A DNA stretch of 13,150 bases from Gammaproteobacteria bacterium (GTDB lineage Bacteria > Pseudomonadota > Gammaproteobacteria > Acidiferrobacterales > Acidiferrobacteraceae): the NCBI GenBank assembly GCA_028064935.1, contig JAPTWT010000311.1, positions 1 to 13,150 of the forward strand. Reading direction: 5' to 3'. The notes under the pieces were generated by a model. The model did not search any database and was not told the DNA's origin. It worked only from the letters and a program-made list of their open reading frames with translations. The translations under genes and the position numbers were made by a program. The first letter of the stretch is position 1; each line of letters opens with the position of its first letter. This document shows positions 6,472 through 12,747 of this stretch, piece after piece.

Positions 6472-8108
6472 ACGCCGCCGTCCGCGCCGAGGACTTGTTC
6501 GACTTCAAAAGGCCGGACTACGTTTCGATTTTTCAGGCACGTATTGATCGGCTGAATCGCATCCGCAAGAATCCATCGCAGGTTGCTTATCTGCGCGCGT
6601 ACTATCGGGAGCACATCGCGGACTTCATCAACGACTGGGGTTGTACACTCGATCCTCGCAACGTCGCGCGCGGCTTGCCTGCATTTTTGCCGTTCGTGCT
6701 GATGCCAAAACAGCGCGAACTCGTCGATTGGATCATTGCTAGGTGGAAAAAAAACGAATCCGGAATTGTCGAGAAAAGTAGAGATGTTGGGGCTAGTTGG
6801 ACAGCGATGGCAGTATCGATTTCGCTGTGCTTGTTCTACGATGGCATTGCCGTTGGGTTCGGATCTGCAAAAGAGGATAAGCTCGACCGTTCTGGCGACC
6901 CCGATACGCTGTTTGCCAAGGGCCGCATGTTCATCGAAGGCTTGCCGCCTGAGTTTCGCGCTGGCTTCAATGGCGACAAGGATAGTCTCTACATGCGCAT
7001 GATATTTCGAGCTACCGGCTCGAGCATCACTGGCGAGGCGGGAGACAATATCGGTCGCGGTGGTCGCAAGAGCATTTTCCTGGTAGACGAATCGGCTCAC
7101 CTCGAGCATCCAGAGCTTGTAGATGCATCGCTGATTGCCAATACCGACTGCCGCATTGATTTAAGTTCCGTCAACGGAATGGACAACAGCTTTGCGCGTC
7201 GGCGGCACTCAGGGAATTACCCTGTTTTCACGTTCCACTATCGAGACGACTTGCGTAAAGACGACGAATGGCGCGAGCGCAAACAGGCGACGACGGACAC
7301 GATTACGTGGAACGCCGAATACGAGCTTGACTATCTGGCGTCGCGTGAAGGCGTCATCATCCCGCCTGCGCACGTTCAGGCCGCTATCGACGCTCACAAG
7401 AAGCTCGGCATCAAGCCGTCTGGCGCGAAAGAAGGCGCGCTTGATGTTGCCGACGAAGGCAAGGACCTTAACGCTTTCGCCGCACGGCACGGAATTCTCG
7501 TCACGCACTGCGAGTCATGGCGCGGCAAGGGATCATTCCTGCACGAAACGGCTGAACGTGCATATCTGATCGCCGATGAGTTGCTTCTGGAGAGCTTTTG
7601 CTACGATGCGGAGGCGATGGGCGCTGGCATCCGCAGCGATGTCGAGCGCATCAATCAGCGCCGCGCGAAGGAGCGATTGCGTAAGGTCAAGGTGAATCCA
7701 TATCGCGGATCGGCTGAAGTGTTCAACCCTGGCGCTATCGTTCCCGGCACCGAGCGCACCGCGAAGGATATGTTCCAGAATTTCAAGGCGCAGTCGCACT
7801 GGGAACTGAAGCGTAGATTTGCAGAAACTGCGCGCGCCGTGCTAGAAGGGGCGGAGGATTACGATCCCGAGCTGATCATCAGTATAGATTCAGCGATTCC
7901 AGACTTGAGCAAACTATGCATTGAGTTATCGCAGGCGCAATGGAAGATCTCGGCGACGGGGAAACTGATGGTGGACAAAAAACCCGAGGGCGCGGCGTCG
8001 CCGAATATGGCCGATTCCATAGTGATGCTGATGGCTCCGCGTGCGCGTGCGATGCGTATCAGCGATTCCGTGTTCGATGAATTTGACCCACGAACGAGGG
8101 TATTCTGA
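6468..8108 (+). CDS. Terminase large subunit
   Basis: A 546-residue TerL: ATPase motor plus RNase H-like headful or cos nuclease. Visible: an adenine-binding LMPKQRELVDWI (78-90), a Walker A variant VEKSRDVGASW (101-111) typical of phage terminases, Walker B IFLVDESAHLE (203-213) with catalytic Glu 208, coupling motif SSVNG (233-237), and nuclease acidic residues at ALDVADEGKD (325-334, Asp 327), FCYDAEAMG (377-385, Asp 380) and NMADSIVM (513-520, Asp 516). All key residues appear present, so it should be functional. It overlaps TerS by four bases (ATGA) and its TGA shares a base with the ATG of the next gene. In the cell it would dock on the portal encoded at 8744-10462. Confidence 0.95.
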   Translation: MNAAVRAEDLFDFKRPDYVSIFQARIDRLNRIRKNPSQVAYLRAYYREHIADFINDWGCTLDPRNVARGLPAFLPFVLMPKQRELVDWIIARWKKNESGIVEKSRDVGASWTAMAVSISLCLFYDGIAVGFGSAKEDKLDRSGDPDTLFAKGRMFIEGLPPEFRAGFNGDKDSLYMRMIFRATGSSITGEAGDNIGRGGRKSIFLVDESAHLEHPELVDASLIANTDCRIDLSSVNGMDNSFARRRHSGNYPVFTFHYRDDLRKDDEWRERKQATTDTITWNAEYELDYLASREGVIIPPAHVQAAIDAHKKLGIKPSGAKEGALDVADEGKDLNAFAARHGILVTHCESWRGKGSFLHETAERAYLIADELLLESFCYDAEAMGAGIRSDVERINQRRAKERLRKVKVNPYRGSAEVFNPGAIVPGTERTAKDMFQNFKAQSHWELKRRFAETARAVLEGAEDYDPELIISIDSAIPDLSKLCIELSQAQWKISATGKLMVDKKPEGAASPNMADSIVMLMAPRARAMRISDSVFDEFDPRTRVF

Positions 8109-8362
8109 TGCCACTCACAGAGAAAGGTCGAGAAATTAAGCGCGCGCTCGTGAAGGAATACGGACATAAAAAGGGCGAACAAGTACTGTACGCCGGCAAA
8201 AACAAGGGAACGTTTACTGGCATCGATTCGCAGCGCGGCAAAGACGCCCTGAACAAAGCAATCGCCGCCGGCGCGCGCGAGATGGAGGGCCAGAAGCAGG
8301 CGAAGGCGCTGTTAGAAGGCAAGTATGTTTCGGGACGGGATAGGGCGAAGGTGCGGAGATGA
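8108..8362 (+). CDS. Small conserved-type phage protein
   Basis: An 84-residue basic, Lys-rich protein starting MPLTEKGREIKRALVKEYG and continuing KKGEQVLYAGKNKGTFTGID, a pattern I recall from small proteins placed beside phage terminase or head genes. The first half forms a short helix-turn and the second half is helical (DALNKAIAAGAREMEGQKQAKALLEG). Function unknown; a role in DNA packaging or head assembly is suggested only by position. Its ATG shares a base with the TerL stop, and its TGA overlaps the next ATG, so it is embedded in the packaging operon. Confidence 0.75.
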   Translation: MPLTEKGREIKRALVKEYGHKKGEQVLYAGKNKGTFTGIDSQRGKDALNKAIAAGAREMEGQKQAKALLEGKYVSGRDRAKVRR

Positions 8363-8544
8363 GCGATCAAGCTGAATTCAAGATAGGCGATGTTGTTTGC
8401 TTAAAGTCTGGCGGTCCCAAAATGACCGTCGCGCACATAGATTCTGCTGTTATTTTGTGCGTTTGGTTTAACGGGACTGAATTTAGGCACGCGGAATGCA
8501 TGCCGGAAATCCTTACTGTCTGCGATACTTCCCTAGGAATCTAA
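8359..8544 (+). CDS. YodC/DUF2158-like small protein
   Basis: A 61-residue protein with the signature of the YodC/DUF2158 family: FKIGDVVCLKSGGPKMTV (7-24) followed by a second strand block, ILCVWFNGTEFRHAECMPEIL. The fold is a small beta-barrel (SH3-like) and the biochemical role is not known. In bacteria and phages these proteins occur as single small genes. The start overlaps the previous stop as ATGA at 8359-8362, and the next ORF begins five bases after its stop. Family assignment rests on the GDVVxLKSGGPxMTV motif, which is distinctive. Confidence 0.82.
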   Translation: MSDQAEFKIGDVVCLKSGGPKMTVAHIDSAVILCVWFNGTEFRHAECMPEILTVCDTSLGI

Positions 8545-8548
8545 TATC

Positions 8549-8737
8549 ATGCGCTCCCGCGACTCCCTGTTCTCAAATCCACAGCTTCCGCTCACTCGCG
8601 CCGCTGGTCTGAAGCGCCAGGTGAGCGGCGTCATCGCCGCCAAGAAGTCTGCGACACGTCGCGCCCAGCCTCTCGGCATCGAGGCGCGCGACATCGGCCG
8701 CGGCGCCGTTCTCATCACCAAGCCGCGCGCAAAGTGA
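8549..8737 (+). CDS. Small hypothetical protein
   Basis: A 62-residue basic protein with no recognisable domain. It begins MRSRDSLFSNPQLPLTRAAG and ends with a beta-like segment, GRGAVLITKPRAK. An AGGA (8534-8537) about 11 bases ahead is a modest ribosome binding site. The stop overlaps a GTG (GTGA, 8734-8737) of another ORF and is six bases from the first portal ATG. Codon use resembles its neighbours, which supports coding, but no function can be assigned. Confidence 0.5.
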   Translation: MRSRDSLFSNPQLPLTRAAGLKRQVSGVIAAKKSATRRAQPLGIEARDIGRGAVLITKPRAK

Positions 8738-8988
8738 GCCATCATGCCGACGAAACGCAAGCCGGGTCGCCCCAAGGGATCGAAGAATCGCAAACACCCG
8801 GCGACGAAGGCGCGCGAGCCCCGAACGCCGCCTCGCGCCCGCAAGCCGCCCCGATCCCGCAGGCTATCCCGATCCGCTACGTCGTCCACGCCATCATCGC
8901 GCGCGCGCAGTCCGAGCAGCACTACCGCGCGCTCTACGCCAAAGCGCGCCAAGAAGCCGCAGACGCCGCTCGAGGTGGCGCAGGCTAA
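8734..8988 (+). CDS. Alternative-frame ORF overlapping the portal N-terminus
   Basis: An 84-residue ORF starting with a GTGA overlap on the previous stop, the same coupling used elsewhere in this operon. It overlaps the annotated portal start by nearly its whole length in another frame. Its second half (IPQAIPIRYVVHAIIARAQ, then EQHYRALYAKARQEAADAA) has G/C-rich third positions and a normal amphipathic helix, and looks more protein-like than the Ser/Arg/Pro-rich portal frame at the same place. Either this is the real gene and the portal starts later, or a frameshift has joined a GRPKGSKN-type small protein (frame of 8744) with this tail. No family recognised. Confidence 0.4.
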   Translation: MSHHADETQAGSPQGIEESQTPGDEGARAPNAASRPQAAPIPQAIPIRYVVHAIIARAQSEQHYRALYAKARQEAADAARGGAG

Positions 8989-10462
8989 GCAGCTCAAGCT
9001 CGCCAGCGTTCTCGCTGGGAGCACGCCGCCCGTCGATCCCTACGCGCGCAAGTTGCAGTTGCCGAAGCTGCCGAGTGGCAAGAAAGTCGGCAGCGGCATG
9101 GCGATGGACGATCTCGGTCCCGGCGCTGGCGGAACGGCTGCGTTTCCCTATCAGGGATATTTCGGCCTCAACTCGTTCGCGCTGTACTTTCCCGGATACC
9201 CCTATCTCGCCATGCTGGCTCAGCGCACGGAGTACATCCAGCCGACGCAGACGCATGCGATGGACATGACGCGCGAGTGGATTGAGTTCACCACTAAAGG
9301 CAAGTCGGACAAGGCGAAGAAAATTCAGGAGATCGAGGAACGGTTCGACGAGCTCGACATTCAGGGGCTGTTCCGCAAGGCGATGATCCACGACGGTTTC
9401 TATGGCGGCGGACACATCTTCATCGACTTGAAGGGACACGACGATACGAAATTGCCGATTGTGCTCGACTCGCGCTCAATCAAGAAAAACTCGCTCAGGG
9501 GATTTCGCAACATCGAGCCGATGTGGGTCACGCCGGTAATGTGGAATTCATCGCGCGTCGAGCTACCTAGTTTCTACGTGCCGAGTACATGGTGGGCGCT
9601 CGAAACGGAAATGCACCACACGCGACTATTGCAGGTGATTTCGCGCGAGGTTCCGGACATTCTGAAGCCGGCGTACAACTTCCTCGGAATTTCGCTCTCG
9701 CAGCTCATTGAGCCGTACGTGGATCGCTGGCTGAAGACTGTTGGCGGCGTGAATCAGATGATCAACAATTACTCGTTGATCGTGCTGGCAACCAACATGA
9801 GCAGCGTCCTACAGGAGGGCGACAACGGCGCGGATCTGCTCAAGCGTCTGCAATTGGCGCGCGCTCAGGGCAACAATACCGGTGCCTTTGCGATCGACAA
9901 GGCCACGGAGGACATCAAGAACGTTCAGGTGAGCTTGAGCGAACTTGCGGCACTGCAGCAGCAGGCGCTCGAACACATGGCGTACCCGACGCACGAACCG
10001 CTCGTCGTGCTGACGGGTGTCACACCATCGGGACTCAATGCGAGCTCGGATGGCGAGATCGAGGTCTACCACGACTGGAACCGCGCGCAGCAGAACGCAG
10101 CGATACGGCCACGGCTTAAACAAGTGCTCGACATCGTGCAGCTCGACATGTACGGCAAGATCGACAAGGATATCGGGTTCAAATTCAAGCCGATCAAGCA
10201 GATCACTGGCGAAGTGCTGGCGAACATCAAGAAGACCGAAGCCGAGCAGAATGTCGCATACATCGATGCCGGCGTCGTGCTCCCGCAGGAAGTGCGCGAG
10301 AAGATTGCGCGCGATGAGGATTCGGGCTTTGACAATCTGGACGTCGAGCGCGTTCCGCCAGAGCTTGAAGAACGGCAAGAGAGTGTCGAGGCTGGAACGG
10401 AGGGTAAAGGCGGACAGGTCGGCGGCAAGGAAGCGGGCTTGTTCGTGAAGGAGGCGGCATAG
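8744..10462 (+). CDS. Portal protein, DUF1073 type
   Basis: A DUF1073-type phage portal subunit, the dodecameric ring at the head vertex through which DNA is packaged. Typical elements: GMAMDDLGPG (about 118-127), LYFPGYPYLAMLAQRTEYIQ (about 148-167), AMDMTREWIEF, GLFRKAMIHDGFYGGGHIFIDL, LDSRSIKKNSLRGFRNIEPMWVTP, and the VLTGVTPSGLNASSDGEIEVYHDW motif (about 420-445). The remaining C-terminal part is a long helical crown and charged tail. The first about 77 residues are unusual: an AT-hook-like GRPKGSKN followed by a Ser/Arg/Pro-rich run with another ORF in overlapping frame. GTG 8975 (residue 78) is a credible real start, giving about 495 residues, near family size. AAGGAGG at 10448-10454 inside its end serves the next gene. 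Confidence 0.9.
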   Translation: MPTKRKPGRPKGSKNRKHPATKAREPRTPPRARKPPRSRRLSRSATSSTPSSRARSPSSTTARSTPKRAKKPQTPLEVAQAKQLKLASVLAGSTPPVDPYARKLQLPKLPSGKKVGSGMAMDDLGPGAGGTAAFPYQGYFGLNSFALYFPGYPYLAMLAQRTEYIQPTQTHAMDMTREWIEFTTKGKSDKAKKIQEIEERFDELDIQGLFRKAMIHDGFYGGGHIFIDLKGHDDTKLPIVLDSRSIKKNSLRGFRNIEPMWVTPVMWNSSRVELPSFYVPSTWWALETEMHHTRLLQVISREVPDILKPAYNFLGISLSQLIEPYVDRWLKTVGGVNQMINNYSLIVLATNMSSVLQEGDNGADLLKRLQLARAQGNNTGAFAIDKATEDIKNVQVSLSELAALQQQALEHMAYPTHEPLVVLTGVTPSGLNASSDGEIEVYHDWNRAQQNAAIRPRLKQVLDIVQLDMYGKIDKDIGFKFKPIKQITGEVLANIKKTEAEQNVAYIDAGVVLPQEVREKIARDEDSGFDNLDVERVPPELEERQESVEAGTEGKGGQVGGKEAGLFVKEAA

Positions 10463-10465
10463 GCC

Positions 10466-12478
10466 GTGACCCCCATCTCTCAAACCCGCTTCGAGAAAAA
10501 CGGCCAGAACGGCAACTGCATGCAAGCCGCTACGGCTTCAATGCTCGACCTGCCGCTGCGTTTGGTGCCGAACTTCATCGAGAGCAAGGATGCTAATAAA
10601 CACATGGACGAGTTTTTCGAGGCGATGGGATATCGCGTCGTTGAGCGCCCGAAAGACGCGGTCCCGCGAGGATTCTACTTCGTTACCGGCACATCGACGC
10701 AGGGCCATCAACACATCGTCATCTATCGCAACGGCGTTCTGGTCCACGATCCCAACCCGAACGGTCGCGGGCTTGTCAAGATCGACAAAGTGCTCGAAGT
10801 TGTGCCGCGCAAACGTCGGCACGCGCATGACGCGATGCCCCAGACCATCTTGCGGGCCGTGCATCCATCGGCCGCGCTCGAGGCGTGGTACCGGAAAAAG
10901 CTCGAAGACATGGTTCACGAAATGGCGCGCTCAATGCTCTGGCATATGCGTGCAGCGTGGAAGAAAGCAGACCCTGATATTGGATTTGCGGCCGATGAAG
11001 CGCCGACGGTGACGCTACGCAAGGCGCTCGAAAAGTGGGGCGTTGCCGCCATCAGGAAATTCGAGAAAGCCGCTGAGGAGATCAGCAAGGGATTCGCCGG
11101 TCGCGCCATGCGGGACTTCGATTCGCGCTTTCAGAGAATTCTGCGCGCCGCTGGATTCACCGTGAAGTTTGCGCCAACGAGGGCAATGACCGAGGCGTAT
11201 CGGTCAGTCATCGCGCAGCAGGTCGGCCTCATCAAGTCGATCCCGCAAAAATTCTTGACCGATGTGCAAACGTCCGTATGGCAATCGGTGATGAAAGGCT
11301 CCGATATGTCGGGGCTCGAAAAAGCCATCAAGCACAACTATGGCGTGACGTGGCGCCGCGCCGGCCTGATCGCGCGGGACCAGACGCATAAGGCGCGGGC
11401 ATTTTTCGAGGAAGCGCGCCGCGCCGAACTCGGTATCACCGAGGCGATTTGGGTGCATTCCGGTGGTGGCCACGAGCCGCGGCCGGAACACGTCAAATGG
11501 GGGCGCGAGAAGAAGCGCTACGACATCAAGAAGGGCATGTGGAGTAGCGTGGATCAGGCGTTTGTGTGGCCTGGGACGGCAATAAATTGCTTCCCCAGCG
11601 ACTCACTCATTCATCTCGCTAATGATGTGCGAGTAGCGTACCGGCGTTGGTATTGCGGCAAGTTGGCCGTTATTTCTACGGACTCTGGAAAAACGATACG
11701 AGCGACACCAAATCATCCAATTTTTACACCTCATGGATGGGTCACTATAAAGTCTCTGCGCGAAGGAGACTATGTGTGGGAGATTCCCGATGAGAGCGTC
11801 GGCTGTCAGGGTTTTAGCGCCTCTTTGCCCGGTTTGTGCAAATCTCACATAAAGCAGGCAGTACCCAGCATCGGTGAGATATTTCGCTCTTTGCGGTCCG
11901 CCGTAAATACTTCTGTGGCTCACAAAACTCTTGGAGAAGACTTCCACGGCGATGCGATCGCCGATAGCAATGTCGATATTGTATTTTCCGCAAGCCCTTT
12001 GTCCTTCGGCCGGCAATCCGGAGTCTTGCAAAGCCGAAAGAAGTTCCAACTCCCCCATTCCTATAATGCGGGGCTTCGAAGCAGCTTTTCTGAGCAGTTC
12101 ATCACTGGACGCTTTCTGGCCTCGTCTAGACTTATTTGCGGCTCGCACGAGAGCCTTTCTGTCCTTGATCGAAGTAGTTTTCATGCGCTGGAACATGGCG
12201 GCACTTCGATTCCGCACGCTGCCGCCAGCAAATTTGATTCTGGAAACTATAGAGGCGCGAGCGATTCCGTATTTCCTGGAGAGTTCCAAAACGGAAAGTC
12301 CGCTTTCATGCTCCCGGCGAATTTGACGCGACTCAGTAAGATCGTATTTGAAGAGTTTGAGGGACATGTATACAACCTCGAAACCGCGAGCCATTGGTAC
12401 ATTGCAGATGGAATAATAGCACACAATTGCCGTTGTATCAGCCGCTCCGTCTTCACAGGTATGACCGATGTCACTTGA
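10466..12478 (+). CDS. Papain-like peptidase / MuF head morphogenesis fusion, interrupted by an intein
   Basis: A 670-residue precursor; without the intein it would be 390 residues. Residues 1-115 form a papain/C39-like peptidase domain: NGNCMQAATASML (Cys 18 as nucleophile), GHQHIVIYRNG (His 83) and VHDPNPNGRGL (Asp 95). A helical linker follows. The MuF (SPP1 gp7-like) domain has LIARDQTHKARAFFEEARR (301-319), IWVHSGGGHEPRPEHV (328-343) and the terminal PGTAIN-CRC motif. MuF proteins attach to the portal and may be injected or help head assembly. An intein (residues 375-654) splits the motif between Asn 374 and Cys 655, leaving a 16-residue C-extein. GTG 10466 is preceded by AAGGAGG (10448-10454). 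Peptidase assignment is by motif and not certain. Confidence 0.88.
   Translation: MTPISQTRFEKNGQNGNCMQAATASMLDLPLRLVPNFIESKDANKHMDEFFEAMGYRVVERPKDAVPRGFYFVTGTSTQGHQHIVIYRNGVLVHDPNPNGRGLVKIDKVLEVVPRKRRHAHDAMPQTILRAVHPSAALEAWYRKKLEDMVHEMARSMLWHMRAAWKKADPDIGFAADEAPTVTLRKALEKWGVAAIRKFEKAAEEISKGFAGRAMRDFDSRFQRILRAAGFTVKFAPTRAMTEAYRSVIAQQVGLIKSIPQKFLTDVQTSVWQSVMKGSDMSGLEKAIKHNYGVTWRRAGLIARDQTHKARAFFEEARRAELGITEAIWVHSGGGHEPRPEHVKWGREKKRYDIKKGMWSSVDQAFVWPGTAINCFPSDSLIHLANDVRVAYRRWYCGKLAVISTDSGKTIRATPNHPIFTPHGWVTIKSLREGDYVWEIPDESVGCQGFSASLPGLCKSHIKQAVPSIGEIFRSLRSAVNTSVAHKTLGEDFHGDAIADSNVDIVFSASPLSFGRQSGVLQSRKKFQLPHSYNAGLRSSFSEQFITGRFLASSRLICGSHESLSVLDRSSFHALEHGGTSIPHAAASKFDSGNYRGASDSVFPGEFQNGKSAFMLPANLTRLSKIVFEEFEGHVYNLETASHWYIADGIIAHNCRCISRSVFTGMTDVT
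11588..12427 (+). mobile_element. Intein (Hint domain) in the MuF NCRC motif
   Basis: An 840-base in-frame insertion, 280 residues, from Cys 375 to Asn 654 of the precursor. Block A is CFPSDSLIHLAND with the nucleophilic Cys 1. Block B is IRATPNHPIFTPHGW (411-425) with the TxxH pair Thr 414/His 417. Block F is GHVYNLETASHWYIADG (633-649), and block G is IIAHN followed by the +1 Cys. Penultimate His and terminal Asn are intact, so class 1 splicing is expected to yield AIN-CRC. No LAGLIDADG or HNH domain is in the sense frame; the roughly 190 residues between blocks are Ser-rich and featureless. The DNA is visibly more AT-rich than the flanking MuF gene, consistent with acquisition. Confidence 0.9.
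11603..12367 (-). CDS. Antisense Vsr-like (EDxHD-type) homing endonuclease nested in the intein
   Basis: A 254-residue protein on the opposite strand, wholly inside the intein. Residues 1-65 include a helix-turn-helix (GLSVLELSRKYGIARASIVS, 23-42) followed by RSAAMFQRM. A basic linker leads to a Vsr-like nuclease: GMGELELLSALQDSGL (103-118, Glu 106), GKYNIDIAIGDRIAVEVF (127-144, Asp 132, Glu 142), QRAKYLTDAGYCLLYVRF (159-176). This layout matches EDxHD homing endonucleases I know from phage introns and split-intein loci. The usual GGxWH is replaced by SKSFV (145-149), so the catalytic His may be missing. The start at 12367 has GAGG eight bases ahead; the frame is open to 12559 but that extension is antisense to the extein. 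Its codons align exactly with the intein's codons. Confidence 0.82.
   Translation of the reverse strand: MSLKLFKYDLTESRQIRREHESGLSVLELSRKYGIARASIVSRIKFAGGSVRNRSAAMFQRMKTTSIKDRKALVRAANKSRRGQKASSDELLRKAASKPRIIGMGELELLSALQDSGLPAEGQRACGKYNIDIAIGDRIAVEVFSKSFVSHRSIYGGPQRAKYLTDAGYCLLYVRFAQTGQRGAKTLTADALIGNLPHIVSFAQRLYSDPSMRCKNWMIWCRSYRFSRVRRNNGQLAAIPTPVRYSHIISEMNE
12413..12441 (-). promoter_or_regulatory. Weak candidate antisense promoter at the intein right edge
   Basis: On the minus strand, CTGATA (12436-12441) and TATTAT (12413-12418) are 17 bases apart, four and five matches to consensus. Transcription would start near 12405, about 38 bases before the endonuclease ATG. The -35 element lies in extein DNA and the -10 inside the intein. 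Pattern only. Confidence 0.25.
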
Positions 12479-12707
12479 TGAGATAAATGCGACGCCGTTC
12501 CGCAGATTACTTTGCGCCTGCTGCGGAATGGAAACGCTGCACCTGAAAAATAGGTGCATTCAGTGTCGAACACTGGTGGTATTCCCGTCCGAGCAGGCAA
12601 CGGTGAAATTGTCGAAGAAAGCCCGCAAGCTCGTCATGATGCTTGACGAGAAAAAAACCAGAAAACGACGGCGTCGAATTGCGGTTTCTTCCCCGACTAT
12701 CCCTTAG
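12468..12707 (+). CDS. Small zinc-ribbon protein
   Basis: A 79-residue protein whose first 40 residues carry CACC (16-19) and CIQC (30-33), two Cys pairs about ten residues apart, as in a small zinc ribbon. The remainder is strongly basic (KKARKLVMMLDEKKTRKRRRRI), suggesting nucleic-acid contact or nuclear-like basic tail use in virion DNA binding. It overlaps the end of the MuF gene by 11 bases; an AGGT at about 12456 offers a ribosome binding site. No family recognised. It is the third CxxC-pair protein in the window after the 70-351 gene and the helicase tail. Confidence 0.6.
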   Translation: MSLDEINATPFRRLLCACCGMETLHLKNRCIQCRTLVVFPSEQATVKLSKKARKLVMMLDEKKTRKRRRRIAVSSPTIP

Positions 12708-12747
12708 GTTTGCGAAATAGTTGCATTTTTGTTATCCGGTCCCTGTA

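Noticed and set aside
5745..7109. 454-codon antisense ORF across the terminase genes
   Set aside because: Longer than the intein endonuclease ORF but it lies opposite clear TerS and TerL motifs, has no recognisable domain, no start signals, and the composition typical of antisense in GC-rich genes.
9809..10525. 238-codon antisense ORF opposite the portal and MuF start
   Set aside because: No domain or ribosome binding site, and the sense strand is unequivocally portal; Leu/Arg/Val-rich as expected for an antisense shadow.
11588..12427. LAGLIDADG or HNH endonuclease in the sense intein frame
   Set aside because: No such motifs between splicing blocks B and F; the intervening sense sequence is featureless and Ser-rich, matching an antisense shadow.
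12368..12559. N-terminal extension of the antisense endonuclease to ATG 12559
   Set aside because: The extra 64 residues are antisense to the extein and next gene, show no domain, and the inner ATG at 12367 has a properly spaced GAGG and directly precedes the helix-turn-helix.
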